From Macrostomum hystrix (lineage: Eukaryota; Platyhelminthes; Macrostomidae), in assembly GCA_950097015.1 (NCBI GenBank), contig CATNEN010000007.1, positions 11,223,001-11,287,000 on the forward strand: DNA of 64,000 bases, read 5' to 3'. Shown here in pieces: positions 11,573 to 23,870 of the stretch. Position 1 is the first letter of the stretch; the number at the start of each line of letters is the position of its first letter. The position numbers and the translations under genes are program-made. A model generated the notes under the pieces. That model had not been told where the DNA came from and did not search any database. It saw nothing but the letters and a program-made list of their open reading frames with translations.

Positions 11573-13265
11573 GTCGCCACGCATCAGGGAGTTGATTGTC
11601 CACACAAGTGAATAATTAGTCACAGCTTAGCAGAAGCGGCATGACAGGCAGGAGCACAGTCCACATGAGCTCATTAAGCACTTCGTTTAGCATTATCATG
11701 AGTGCTCTCCGGTGCTCCTCAAAGTACGCAGCTGGAGAGATTGGCAAGCCATTTATAAATTGGAATTAAGCTCTGCTGCACTTTCCCCATCCCCCCGATA
11801 GAGCAGCCATAATTAACCTGTCCGTCAGGGCTCACTTTTGTTGGCTCCAGCCGTGACTCCCAGCTCATTCTGCCACAGCCTCTTCCTCCTTGTCCGTCAG
11901 CAGAGCCGCGGATCAATCGCCAGTCTGACCTCTACCCCACTCGCGCCTCTCCTCTGGCCAGCCTTCTTCTCGGCTTCCGCGTGTGTTGTCGGCTGCGGCT
12001 GCGGCTTAGCTCGAGATCGGGCCAGCTCGATGCAGCGGTTTGAGGGGAGCCGAAATGCGGAATAATGCCGGCCAGGGACCGCAGCCGATCACCACGCGGT
12101 CGAATCGTGCTGCGAGTGCAGCCCCTTCCCGCTTTCTCCTCCTTCTGCCTTCCTCGGCAGCAGCTCCGGCTGCGTTAGAGACGCCCGACCGCTCGCCTCC
12201 TCCCCTTCCCCAGCTCTCAGTCTGCCGCTAGACTCGCAATGCCACGGCTGCCAAGGCTGTGGGGAGCGGCCCGGCAAATCCCAGGGGGAGAGGAAATGGT
12301 CAAGAGGAAATCCAGGCTGCAGCCTCCCATCTCCATCTATCTGCCGCTTCGCCCGTGCCCCAAACTGCCCGGCGTTTGCGGAGGGCGGGCCTGGAAGTCG
12401 GAAATAGGCGAAAAATGGGAAACAAAGATTTGGAATCGGGAGATTGGGAGTGAAATATTGTGGAATGTGGGGAGCTTAAATTAGCAGCATCGGAAAAGGG
12501 ATGAGAAACTGAATGGGATTTGCAGTTAGACCGGAAAGAAAAAAGTTATCATGGTGAGAAAGGAATGAGAGGCTGGCAGAAATTCTCCCTGATCGATGCG
12601 GTGCGGGGGGTAGCTTTTGTGGAAAGCGGTAAGACGGTGGAGAGAGGAGACGGCAGAGAGGAGAAGACATGGCAAAGAGGGCATGGTGGAGAGGAGATGG
12701 CAGAGAGGGGATGACAGGAGCAGAGAGGGAAGATCCTTGGCCGGCCTGAGTTGGCAGTGCAGGCGGGCTGGCGGCAGTCCTTGTCTACTGCGGCTGAGCC
12801 CGCAACTGCTTCCCGCTCTGTTTGCGGCCAGCTGACTGTTGCTTCTCCCCTGGTCGCAGCTTTCCGATGCACTTCTATCGCCAAGGAGTCGCCAAAGATG
12901 CGGTGGTACTTGCAGCTACTTCCCGCTGTGGCAAATCGAATTTCCCCAACCGGCAGTGGGCGGACCAATCGCTTTGCGCGATGCCGCACCGGCATAATCA
13001 GATTCCCATTCCCTTCCCCCCGGGGGCACTCGCAGTCTATCAGCGGAGATGCCAGCGCGGAGCAGAGCTGGTCGGAAGTGCTCTCCGAGCTTTCAAGCTC
13101 ACTTTGGCCGGCCGCTTGGGCAATGATGCCCTTTTCTAGCATGCGGCGCTTTTAACTGATTAGGCGGATAAGCGGATCGATTTGATTGCATCGATACGGG
13201 GCTGGGGTGGCTGCCGCCGATTGACTCCAACAACTAGCACAAACAGTGGACTCGTAATACAGATG
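11573..13265. other. GC-rich spacer without recognisable gene
   Basis: Several 60-200-residue open frames occur on both strands (the longest on the minus strand at 13142-12549), but none shows a domain, signal peptide or conserved pattern. GAGAGGAGA-rich low complexity lies near 12640-12720. A regulatory region or unrecognised exon cannot be excluded. Confidence 0.35.
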
Positions 13266-13269
13266 ACAA

Positions 13270-13480
13270 ATTGGCAGGATGATGGAATGACAAGATTGAC
13301 TAAAGAAAGAGTGAAAAGATGACGGACTGACTATTTGGCAGAGTGACAAGATGATGGACTGGCTAGGTCACAGAGTGACAAGATGACGGACTGGCTAGGT
13401 TACAGAGTGACAAGATGACGGACTGGCTAGGTGACAGTGACAAGATGACGGACTAGATAGGTTACAGAGTGACAAGATTG
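13270..13480. repeat. Degenerate 32-bp tandem repeat
   Basis: There are about five diverged copies of a unit containing AGAGTGACAAGATGACGGAC and then TGGCTAGG. Divergence increases towards both ends, suggesting an old array. Confidence 0.7.
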
Positions 13481-14525
13481 AGACAGACAGTTGAAAGAAT
13501 GACAAGGACAGGCTGACAGAAAGAGGAGCGTCAAGACACTGTGACGCAAGATGTGGGTGCAGGGCGGGTTTTTTTAATCATTTGAGCATGAAGCTGCTCC
13601 TACAAATAGCTCAGAGGAACGGCGACAATGGTCACAAGAAATGCGCAGTGACTCGGGTGCTGGCTCAGCCGCAGCTGGTTGGTGGCATTAATTGTTAATC
13701 GGGAAATCACCAAATGGCCATTGCTATAGGGGCCCTGCAGCTGTGGGCAGCTGGGAAGAACAGGCCTGCCCGACAAGCCGAGCCACCGCGATCTCAAATC
13801 TGCCTTCGCCTTTTGCCTTTGCTAAATAGCATCGGTGCCGTTCCCACTGCATGCCTTGCTGTTTTGTCTGCTCCGACTGGCCTGTCCCGCCCCCTGCTCA
13901 AAGCGTGCACTCTTGCCACATGACATAATGTGCAGCAGGCAGGCAGACAGACAAAGAAAGATTATAGGCGAGGATAGCGAGCGGGCCGCCCCGGCTACAG
14001 GAAGGACAGTGATGCAGCTGCCCGCGCCATTGAAGATGGATGGGCGATTTGTCTGGGGACATAGCTTGGAGGCCAGGACTGGTACTGCTTGGTGCGCTGG
14101 CTAATTTCAGCTGCACCTCCCACAGGGCGAGTTACCATGCGTTTGAAGCCAAATGAAAAATACACTGAGACAAAATGATGCACTAAACTACAGTGCAAAG
14201 CTTGCAGGGATGAAGCAATTAAAGTATTGCATAATCACGGTGGGTAAGTTCTGCTTCTATTATAGTTCAGCTTCTGGTTTAGGCTTGCCGCGTGGCGACA
14301 GTCTTTTACAGACGAAAATAGAAGTACACTTGTATCTATGCAGGCTGCTTGTTGTACGAGTAGTTAGCTAGAGTTATAAAATCATATTTTGTGTAATTAT
14401 GCATGAAAACTGTTGCAGCTGAACCCAACTCACATCCACTTGGTCCAACTCAGTTCTTAGCCAAAACCATGAACAGGCCGCAAATATTGATTCACAAATT
14501 ATTTAGTGTCTGCTGCGCGGTTGCC
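13481..14525. other. Spacer downstream of the tandem-C2 gene
   Basis: This is presumed 3' UTR of the minus-strand gene near 14525, then spacer. No coding signal is recognised. Confidence 0.35.
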
Positions 14526-17500
14526 TTAGTGATGATGGTGCAGCTCCACCCCCAACGGGTGCCACATGGTGTGGGTCTGGTACGGCATCTTGATGGCCGC
14601 CTCCCAGTGGGTCCAGCGCTCCCCGCTGCACCGGTTGCCGAGTCTCAGGGCTCCTGCGCAGTGGTCGATGGCCAATTATTTCAGCTGATGATCTACTCTG
14701 AGCCATGCGCCACCAGCTCTGGCAGAATAGCCCCCAATCAAATGTACATCGTGCCTGCCTCGCCCACTCACTGACCCACACTGACTCATACCCCGCCACC
14801 TCCTCACCGAATGTACATTTCGCCTGCCTCGCCCACTCACTGACTCATACCCCGCCACCTGCTTACCGAATGTACACCGTGCCTCACTCACTCGCTGACT
14901 CGTACGCAAAAACATCCTAACCTGCCCTTCGTCGAATTAGTCACCAAAAACTCTTAAAAGTACATTCCCCGGCAGTCAACGGGCCGCCATCTTCCTAAAG
15001 CAGAAGGACCCGCTGTAAAAATCCGCGAATCAGTCGGCTAATCCAATTCTGAATTAGCTAAGCGACTTAGCTGGGGAAATAGTCTTGCTTTCCACACAGG
15101 GCCTGAGCCGAATATTGGGCTTTAATGCGTTGCAGGTAAAGTGCATTTGATCAGAAGAAAATTTTCAGACGAGCACTGCATACGCTTTTAGTTCGATAAC
15201 CCCCTGTGTTCAGCAAGTTCGTGACCTCACCAATGAAGTCGTTCTTGGTGCCGAAGTCTTTGTCCCACACTGTTATCTCCAGAGTCTTCAGCGGCAGCTC
15301 CAGTGGCGACACGCTGAACAGGAAATCCTGCGGGAAACCCAGGGTATGCTCAAACTGGACTCAAAAGGGGACTTCACAGAAAATTTATTTGGAAAAGTCT
15401 TGAAACTTCTTTCGCCAATGATGGCCATCATAATCTCTCTAACTAACTAACCTGCCTCATTTGCGAATTGGAGCACAGAACTCAAGTTTTAGCCAGATTA
15501 AATACCTGCCTCAGCTATCACATTCAGCTATCTAACACCTGAATTCACCTCGTTGAACTCCGGGTTGAGTGTCTTCTTCTTCACGGCAGTCTTGTACCTG
15601 CCGCTCCTGTTGCGGTCGGGTTTCAGGAATCTGCGGGCGGGGCAGAGGCGGGTGCTCAGCTAATTGGAGGCCGCTCGAGCAGGTCCGAGTCTCCGCTGTG
15701 CTCCCCCGCCCCAGTGTCAAAAGTGAGCTCAGCGAGGAGGGCAGAGGGGTATCAGATTGCCTCTGCTCGATAATGAATGGCGAGGGCAGGGCGAAGACTC
15801 ACAGCTTCACGAAGGGGTCGCTGTAGCCGTTGGGGTCCATGGCCAGCAGGTTGACGCACTGGATGATCTTCACTGTCAGCTCGCTCTTGGCTGGCGCGTA
15901 GAACAAGCCGATTTGAACCTTGCCCCGCTCCCAGGCCTGGGATGTGAGCGACCGCTCCAGCTCCTGTGGGTTGGCGGGCCGTCTCATTACAGGCTGGCCG
16001 CGGGGAGGGTAAGGCGAGAAGGCGAGACGAACCCCCGAGTTCGATGGGACCCCCGAGAATGTCGAGCGAATTGGGAAATCAATATGGCGGGCGGGATTCT
16101 GGGCGACTGTTGAAGGGAGTGGAGGGTCGGCCTTCGCTGTGCTAAAAATAAGCAAATGGCGAGTGCAAATCTCACTGGGCAGGTCAAGTGGCTGCGGCTA
16201 GAGGGACAGACATTGATGGGAAAATGCACTCACTGGAAGCTAGGAGAGCAAGTCACTGAGTGGGAGAAAGTTACTGAGTGGCAGAAAGTCACTGAGTGGG
16301 AGAAAGTTACTGAGTGGCAGAAAGTTACTGAGTGGGAGAAAGTTACTGAGTGGGAGAAAGTTACTGATTGGGAGAAAGTTACTGAGTGGGAGAAAGTTAC
16401 TGAGTGGGAGAAAGTTACTGAGTGGGAGAAAGTTACTGAGTGGGAGAAAGTTACTGAGTGGGAGAAAGTTACTGAGTGGTGAGAGAAAGTTACTGAGTGG
16501 TGGGAGAAAGTTACTGAGTGGTGGGAGAAAGTTACTGAGTGGTGGGAGAAAGTCACTGAGTCGTGGGAGAAAGTCACTGAGTGGGAGACAGTTACTGAGT
16601 GGTGGGAGAAAGTCACTGAGTGGGAGAAAGTTACTGAGTGGCAGAAAGTTACTGAGTGGGAGAAAGTTATTGAGTGGGAGAAAGTTACTGAGTGGGAGAA
16701 AGTTACTGAGTGGGAGAAAGTTACTGAGTGGGAGAAATATTTTGAGTGAGAGAAGCATACTCAGTGGGAGGAGGACATTAGAGGGAGAAAGGCTGTGATT
16801 GAGCGAGTGTGAAGTGAGAAGGGGTATTCCGAGCACTATTGAGATTGGAAGCTCTGAATCGATCAGACGAGGACAAGGAGGCCGTGGCTGGGGCTAGGCA
16901 GGGTCGCAGGGGCTAATAAGGTTCTCAGAAATCCCATCGCCCCAGTATCCGGCCGCCGCGACCCGCACCTCATTCTTTGGCTGCAGGTGCACCTCGTAAT
17001 ACTCCTTCCGGCCGTGGGCCAGCTGCCTGAGTGGGAACACGACCTCCCCCATCCAGTCAAAGCCGATCGTGTCCTCGTCCAGCACGGTGAACCTGGCGGA
17101 GAGGGTGGCGGGTGGGGCGGGGTTTCGGGGCTCAAGTTGCTGACGGAAGCGGCTCAGCTGGCTGTAGAGCAAAATTTTAATTCCAGGAGACAGCCGCTGA
17201 GTTTGAGGCATTCCCGAGTTCTGGGCTAATAGTACAGGCAACCAGCCGGGGGGCCGCTTGTTAAATACTTGAACCGGCCCACCTGAGGTTTTTCTTCTCC
17301 AGGTCGGCCGGCAGGACGCCGCTGTAGCAGAACTCCTCATCCCAGACGGGGCTCAGGGTCCTGTGGCAGGTGCGCGTGCGCAGCTTGGTGCCCTTGCCAG
17401 TGTCAGGCAGCAGGTGGACCTTCACGTAGGGATCTGAGAGGCCGTTGGAATCCTGCGCTGTCAGCCCGGAGCCCTTGATGATGCGAATGTACAGGGCCGA

Positions 17501-20050
17501 GTTCTCGATCAGGTACTGCAGGGCGAAATGCACCTGGCCCAGCTGCCGGTTAGGAAAGTGCGACTCTAGTTTCATCCGCTGCAGCTCCTGTAGCTGCTGC
17601 TGCTGCCGCTGCAGCTCCTGCTGGTTCTGCTCGTCATTGTTAGCCTTGTCGGCGGATTCAACGGCCGATTCATTGCTGCCTGACGATTTGGTTGACGCTG
17701 GCGATGAGGTTGGGTTGGAAGCAGAGTTTAAAACATTGCCAGGGTCCCACTTCACAGCTCAAAGCAATGCACTCACATTTCCGCGTCCAATTCTCGGGCT
17801 CCTCGTCCTCGGCCTCCCTGGCAGCTACGAGCGGAGCATCGGCCGGGTCCGTGGCACCGTAGTTGGTGTAGCCGCCGCCCGCCTCTCGGCTGTTGCTCAC
17901 GACTGTCGCCGTTGCAGCTGCCGCCGACGACACAGTCGTTGCCAAGCTGGACTTCTCTGATGACGGGCGATGACGGTTCGAAAACAAGTTTCATTACTCA
18001 TGTGCTGGAAACCATTTGAAGACACGTGGAAACCAGACAAATTATTATTGGTTGACGTTGGGAGTCACGTGAAAACCAGACAGATTTTTATTGGTTGACG
18101 TTGGGAGTCACGTGATTTCAGAACTTATTTCGATTTTAGGGGTGTTTTCCAGATCGACGAAAGAACGTCATACTCGTCGAATGCTTATTTGAACCGCAGA
18201 TTCAAACCCACATCCGCCACGGGGGTAATCCACCATTTTTACATGATTGAGCGGTAGCCAGACTTGATATTGACGTGAATGAATGAAAACGTTTGAATGG
18301 CCACGCTCGTAAGCAGCGGATTTCATTTGTTCAGAGGTCAAACTGTGCGGCGGGCCACAGTTTTTCCTATTTGACGTAGAGTACAGTTTGTGGTTGACGC
18401 TTGGAAAATTTTGGCGAAAATACTCCTTTCTAATTAGCAGGAGATTGAAAAGGGACTCGAAAGGTGACAAGTGTGTTTAGAGGCAGGATAAGCTCAGAGG
18501 CAGGAAAGCAGAGCCTGAATGACAGGGGGCTGGAAAGCGGACAGAGGTAGGGCAAGTTTTTGTGTCGCCCTCGGGAGGCGCAGCTCCGCTCCCAGCCCGC
18601 CGGGAGTTGCCTGAAAACTCGCCCTGATCAGCCCCTGACAGTTGCCGGGGATGCGGCCACCACCTGTTCAGCTTTTGCTCGAGCGATTTCTTCTCAGGAC
18701 TGCCGCTCCGCCCTCTCCTGTCCCTCCTCACTGCCGCCTCCCCTTTCTCCTTTTCTCCTGCCGCGTCCCCCGCTTCGTTAGCCGAGCCGGCTGGGAGCCG
18801 CGGCTCAGGCCCCGGATGCGTGCGTGTAGCGGGGATGTTTTTCCCAAAACCTCGGAAAGTCGCCCGAGTGTTCCCGGCTGCCAACTGGGAGCTTTCTCCT
18901 CTACAATAAATCCCCTCCTCCTATCCCCCAGGCCTCTCCCGTGGGGATTCGACTGCCTCCCCGCCGAAGGGATTTAATATAGCGGGATCTGAGATCTGGG
19001 ATATTTCTCTCGCGCCAAGGTCGAGCAGAGCTGAGTCGGGGCGGCTGGGATGCGATGTAGCGGATGATGAAGGAGGGGAGGCGGGAGAAGCTGCGGCTTA
19101 GAAAAGTGAGCGACGGAAAGAGTAACCAGCGGAAAAGCTATTAATATTTGATGAGCATGGCGTGAAGGTCCTGCGCTCGAATCCGCAGCGTAGCCCAATC
19201 AATCGAGACGACGGTGGCGGATTGGAGTCAGTGAGTACATTCTCATAAGCTTAAGGTGGTCCCTGCCTGGACTCACGACGGCACTAGAGTACTTTTCCAG
19301 CTTTAGCCCTAGGCGGGTCAATTACGTAAGTGCAGCAGCTCAGAGGACGCCACATCACCTGGGATCTGTGGCACCTGAGCAAACATTCCTTCTGCCTCGC
19401 CACAGTCAGTTGTGATTCGACTTTGTGAAATTTGACGCCTTTAGTATGAGGACTGACGATGTGAGCTGAGGCCCTGGTTTGAGCAAATTACTATGGGATC
19501 CAAAATCATGCTCAGCATTTTTCTCTGCTCAGAGGAGCGCCTGGGCAAAGACCAGCCATATCGCTAGTACATCACAGGGGCCGCCAGTCTGATTGAATTT
19601 GCTTTCATTCCACTTCAATTCGCTGCATGAGTTTATCCCATGATGCCCTGATCCCATTGACTAACAAGTTACGGGGGTCACATATCATATCACACTCCTA
19701 TCCAATGTATCACTGGTCCCATCGCATTCTTATCCCACGAGTCTGCTGCCCGGAAGCTCACCATTCGCTCTACTAACTGTCGCTGCCTTCGCAGCTTTCA
19801 GCGGCACGAATTTGTCGTCGTCATCCTCGATGTGTCGGCTGTCGGCGGCAAAAGCAGCCGCTGAACCGCAGCTGCCCCTGGACGCGCGGCCGCAATAGCC
19901 GCCACTGCCGCTTCCGCCTCCTCCGCGACTGCCGCCGCTCCAACGACCGCGGCCATCCGACCTGCGCAAGCGGCCGACGATGTCGGCGACAGCAGACAGG
20001 GCACCGGTTGGACAACAGTCGAGCAGCAGCCGGCTGACCGCCGAACCCAT
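14526..20050 (-). CDS. Doc2/rabphilin-like tandem-C2 protein with predicted N-terminal lipid anchor
   Basis: This is a calcium and phospholipid sensor of the regulated-exocytosis type. Eight exons, read downward: 20050-19762, 17956-17777, 17679-17283, 17092-16969, 15963-15803, 15630-15549, 15327-15231, 14653-14526. Phases agree at every junction and give 485 residues. C2A (about 204-330) contains [16 protein letters not shown], and C2B (about 344-480) contains [14 protein letters not shown] and [11 protein letters not shown]. All five calcium-binding Asp positions appear present in each domain (loops LDEDTIGFD and [11 protein letters not shown]). The C-terminus has the family pattern HW...WHPL. 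There is no FYVE-type Rab-binding domain and no transmembrane segment. Instead the protein begins [13 protein letters not shown], which fits N-myristoylation at Gly2 plus Cys palmitoylation. A Gly/Ser/Ala-rich linker and a Gln-rich helix (176-195) precede C2A. The donor after exon 4 (GTGCGG) is weak. Confidence 0.88.
14740..14905. repeat. About 62-bp tandem triplication in tandem-C2 intron 7
   Basis: There are three diverged copies of a segment containing GCCTCGCCCACTCACTGACT and then CCGCCACCT. It lies between exons 7 and 8. Confidence 0.6.
16253..16740. repeat. 18-bp minisatellite in tandem-C2 intron 4
   Basis: There are about 27 copies of GTGGGAGAAAGTTACTGA, with 15-bp and 21-bp variants. 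It is intronic with respect to exons 16969 and 15963. Confidence 0.92.
18030..18116. repeat. Tandem duplication in tandem-C2 intron 1
   Basis: There are two near-identical copies of about 43 bp, each containing TTGGTTGACGTTGGGAGTCA followed by CGTGA. Each copy carries a CACGTG or CACGTGA E-box-like site. Confidence 0.65.
18175..18265 (-). mobile_element. Possible tRNA-derived SINE head
   Basis: The minus strand reads CTGGCTACCGCTCAATCATG (A-box-like) and then GTGGGTTTGAATCTGCGG (B-box-like) at tRNA spacing. It lies inside intron 1 of the tandem-C2 gene. No second copy of this version was seen in the window. Confidence 0.35.
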
Positions 20051-21240
20051 GCTGCGGACCGCTGCGGTCGCCGAAGGACTTGGACTGAGAATGGCTTGGA
20101 CTCAACTAGACGGATAGCTGCTCACTGGACCTCTGAGAACACTGCTCACTTCTGCTCAGTAGGCTGATGGGAATCCGGGAGCGGCTTCTGGATGATGCTG
20201 ATGAGAGAGCTCGGGCCTCACCGGCTGTGGTTGGGTCTGCACGGCGGACCCAATGGGCGGCCGCCTCAGGACTGACTGATGAAGCGGAGCAGGAATGCCG
20301 GGTGCATTGCTCAGCAGAGTGAGAGCTGGCAGCTCATGTCCAGATTGATTTTTTTACTTCCCAGCGCGGCTAGTAGTTCCCCGCTCCCTCGGCACTTGAG
20401 CCGCTGAGTTCTTATCCCAGCCCGCAGCCGTGCTGCCGAGGTCTGGCCTGCCGCTGACAGCAGTGAGTGGGTCCCTGCCAGACCCAGGGCTGCTGAACTC
20501 TCAGCAGGAGGCGTTGGTGCAGGCAGTATGCTCACGCACCAGCTCAAACTTATACCGGTAATATATTAACTATTAATTAATTGCAGCGCTTAGCCCGGTC
20601 TCTCCGCGCCTGCCTCCACAACCAACGAAAAGCTCACCGCAAACAGTTTGTGGTTAGACGGTGGGTGCCGAGATTCAGAGACTTGCAGCTCGCTGCTCTA
20701 CTCACAGTAGCACAGTGAGCATTGACAGTTTGCTACAAGTTAGCTAAGCCATTTTTAATAGGGCGGCACAGCGGAGATGAAAGTCAGCCTCAAAATTTTG
20801 ATAATCGATTTTCTGAGCACGGCAGTCCAACTGAGTCGCATTGGGCACTGGCGCGTGTTTCCTAGAAAAGTTGCGCGGAGCAGACGGAAGCAAACAAGCG
20901 GGCACAAATTTACTCAATACGTGTCCGTCAGCAAAGCTCCGCAGCCCTCATTTCAGGCCATAGACGGCATCGATAAAATGCCACATAAAGCGAGCCGTAC
21001 TGCAGCACCGCCTACCCTGCCCTGAATAATCAGCCCGGCCTCTCGTCTCACTGTTGCTCTGGCAGTGAGTCTGCACTGAGCAGGGCTTTTACCGCTCAGA
21101 GAAGTTTTTCTAGGTGGCGGTGTGCCTCCTAGTCTTTTCAAAGTTGAGCTGATAGCTACAATATACTATACTGAGCTTAGCAAACTGCTGCATGCACAGT
21201 AACACAAGAGCAGGATCAAGAATTACATAAGCGTTTTCGA
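20051..21240. other. Upstream region of the tandem-C2 gene
   Basis: This should contain the promoter and any leader exons of the minus-strand gene starting at 20050. I recognise no coding exon and no clear TATA box, so the promoter cannot be placed. Confidence 0.35.
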
Positions 21241-21245
21241 GTGAA

Positions 21246-22470
21246 TCACAGGAGCCCTAGCAAGAATCGCAGCAGTAGACCTAGCAAGAATCGCAGCAGT
21301 AGACCTTGCAGGAATCGCAGCAGTAGACCTAGCAAGAACCGCAGCAGCAGACCTAGCAAGAATCGCAGCAGTAGACCTAGCAGGAATCGCAGCAGTAGAC
21401 CTAGCAGGAATCGCAGCAGTAGACCTAGCAGGAATCGCAGCAGTAGACCTTGCAGGTATCGCAGCAGTAGACCTAGCAAGAATCGCAGCAGTAGACCTAG
21501 CAAGAACCGCAGCAGTAGACCTTGCAGGAATCGCAGCAGTAGACCTAGCAGGAATCGCAGCAGTAGACCTAGCAGGAATCGCAGCAGTAGACCTTGCAGG
21601 AATCGCAGCAGTAGACCTAGCAAGAATCGCAGCAGTAGACCTAGCAAGAATCGCAGCAGTAGACCTTGCAGGAATCGCAGCAGTAGACCTAGCAAGAACC
21701 GCAGCAGCAGACCTAGCAAGAATCGCAGCAGTAGACCTTGCACGAATCGCAGCAGTAGACCTAGCAAGAATCGCAGCAGTAGACCTAGCAAGAATCGCAG
21801 CAGTAGACCTTGCACGAATCGCAGCAGTAGACCTAGCAAGAATCGCAGCAGTAGACCTTGCACGAATCGCAGCAGTAGACCTAGCAAGAATCGCAGCAGT
21901 AGACCTTGCACGAATCGCAGCAGTAGACCTAGCAAGAATCGCAGCAGTAGACCTTGCAGGAATCGCAGCAGCAGACCTAGCAAGAATCGCAGCAGTAGAC
22001 CTTGCACGAATCGCAGCAGTAGACCTTGCACGAATCGCAGCAGTAGACCTAGCAAGAATCGCAGCAGTAGACCTTGCACGAATCGCAGCAGTAGACCTAG
22101 CAAGAATCGCAGCAGTAGACCTTGCAGGAATCGCAGCAGTAGACCTAGCAAGAATCGCAGTAGACCTAGCAAGAATCGCAGTAGACCTAGCAAGAATTGC
22201 AGCAGTAGATCTAGCAAGAATCGCAGCAGTAGACCTTGCAGGAATCGCAGCAGTAGACCTAGCAAGAATCGCAGCAGCAGACCTATCAGGAATCGCAGCA
22301 GTAGACCTAGCAAGAATCGCAGCAGCAGCTCTGTCAGGAATCGCAGCAGCAGCTCTGTCAGGAATCGCAGCAGGAACTGAGTCAAGAATCGCAGCAGCAG
22401 CTCTGTCAGGAATCGTAGCAGGAACTGAGTCAAGAATCGCAGCAGCAGCTCTGTCAGGAATCGCAGTAGA
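21246..22470. repeat. 24-bp minisatellite, open as an Arg/Ser repeat
   Basis: There are about 51 copies of a unit containing AATCGCAGCAGTAGACCT and then AGCAAG. Alternating variants read AGCAAG, TGCAGG and TGCACG. The unit length is a multiple of three and has no stop, so the + strand is open for 379 residues of SRPSKNRS type and the - strand for 425 of LLLRFLLG type. No start context, flanking exon or family match supports either. Three 21-bp copies occur near 22150-22200. Confidence 0.93.
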
Positions 22471-22912
22471 GCTTGATACAAGCAGTGCACTAAGCGATGA
22501 TTTTCACAAGCTGTTGAAGGCACGTATTTTTTTATACTCGCCTAGTGAAAATGCATTTCAGTTTCCTGTTCGTCGCAATTTCGTTTTCTACAGTAAAGCC
22601 GAATTTTTTCTAATTGTGAGATTTGCATTTGAAATCTAATTGAAATCTACAGCCAGGATAATTCAGATTGAAGGGCTGAAATGACAATTGTCCCGTCAGA
22701 GCAAAATTCTCTTTGTGAAGCCGGCACTGCCAGTCATTGGCTGCTGAGTGCTCTCGATGACGCACTTCAACCAGGACTCGATTAGACGCCTCCGACATGC
22801 CCTGCCTGAGAGACTGGTGTGAGATGCTGTGAGACTTTTTAAATTTATATAACAGTACATTCAGCATTCACAGTGACTTCTGCGGCTCAGTATTGAGTAT
22901 GGAAACGGCCCT
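22471..22912. other. Spacer between two minisatellites
   Basis: AT-leaning DNA with short frames; no gene or RNA is recognised. Confidence 0.4.
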
Positions 22913-23312
22913 CCCAGCTGCCTGCAGTCAGTGAGTCTGTCAGCAATGACAGTTCCTCCCAGCTGCCTGCAGTCAGTGAGTCTGTCAGCAATGACAGTTC
23001 CTCCCAGCTGCCTGCAGTCAGTGAGTCTGTCAGCAATGACAGTTCCTCCCAGCTGCCTGCAGTCAGTGAGTCTGTCAGCAATGACAGTTCCTCCCAGCTG
23101 CCTGCAGTCAGTGAGTCTGTCAGCAATGACAGTTCCTCCCAGCTGCCTGCAGTCAGTGAGTCTGTCAGCAATGACAGTTCCTCCCAGCTGCCTGCAGTCA
23201 GTGAGTCTGTCAGCAATGACAGTTCCTCCCAGCTGCCTGCAGTCAGTGAGTCTGTCAGCAATGACAGTTCCTCCCAGCTGCCTGCAGTCAGTGAGTCTGT
23301 CAGCAATGACAG
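22913..23312. repeat. 45-bp perfect minisatellite
   Basis: There are nearly nine copies of a unit starting CTGCCTGCAGTCAGTGAGTC. I see no variant among the internal copies. Both strands are open for more than 150 residues because 45 is a multiple of three. Confidence 0.95.
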
Positions 23313-23862
23313 TCCCTCTGATTCAGTTTCAAAGTGCAAATGGTTCAACAGTCGCCAGACAAGCTTCAGTCTGTCCCAGTCAGCTTTTTGATGTCTGCTC
23401 TCGATTTTATTGTGTCGGCATTAGCGCCCGCCTCTCTTATAGCAGCAATTGCATCCGAGAATGAGGCGGCGCAGAGCAGCGGCCCGCAGTCTGCATTGTG
23501 GTTATTATTATTTTAGATTATAGTGCAAAAAAGCCTGCATTTATTGCCAATTTTACCGTTTCCGTTTATACAAGATCGCGAGGCTATTTCTGTCTAGACT
23601 GCGAGCGGGGATTCCACTGCGGTTCATACGCATCGGCTCCGCTCCGCCAGCTGGCATTCAGCTCAGGCCGCTGATCCGATCTGCGGCGTCCGCTGAGGAG
23701 CCGTTCCGAAACGTAAACACTGACACCGACTTTGGCGAGACGAGGTGAAGCGACAGGCGACGAAGCGAAGGCAGGCGGCGGCCGTCCCGCTCTTTGATTG
23801 GCTGGCCCTGTCTGCTCCGCCAACCCACCAGAGCTGGGAGGCCGGTGGGGCGGGTAGGGAGG
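23313..23862. other. Upstream region of the neuropeptide gene
   Basis: No coding exon is seen. The last 200 bases are GC-rich and lead into a TATA-like promoter. Confidence 0.4.
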
Positions 23863-23870
23863 ATAAATAT
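23863..23870 (+). promoter_or_regulatory. TATA-like box of the YMRFamide gene
   Basis: ATAAATAT stands alone in GC-rich DNA. An initiator-like CTCAGTTC lies at 23901, about 35-40 bases downstream. A leader exon would then run to donor 23959 (CTCAG/GTGAGT) and splice to acceptor 24382 (TTTTCCTTGCAG), which continues into the start codon at 24508. The promoter function is inferred. Confidence 0.5.

Noticed and set aside
10252-11603. 442- and 425-residue minus-strand frames rich in Ser, Leu and Pro
   Set aside because: They are translations of the 23-bp purine array. Overlapping frames of similar length show that openness comes from composition.
12549-13142. Minus-strand 197-residue frame in GC-rich DNA
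   Set aside because: No domain, signal or splice-supported extension; overlapping frames on the other strand are similar. Probably chance in GC-rich DNA.
16894-16969. Extending tandem-C2 exon 4 to the stop at about 16894
   Set aside because: This would end the protein after C2A. Splicing at GAG/GTGCGG (16969) joins in phase to a clear C2B-coding exon.
17261-17755. Reading the C2A exon from a start near 17755
   Set aside because: That frame begins with GTG and has no acceptor at a usable distance from the upstream exon. The acceptor at 17680 keeps phase with exon 2 and leaves an intron of about 97 bases.
19083-19195. tRNA-like sequence with GCTCGAATCC
   Set aside because: A B-box-like motif is present but no convincing A box or cloverleaf stems, so it is not listed.
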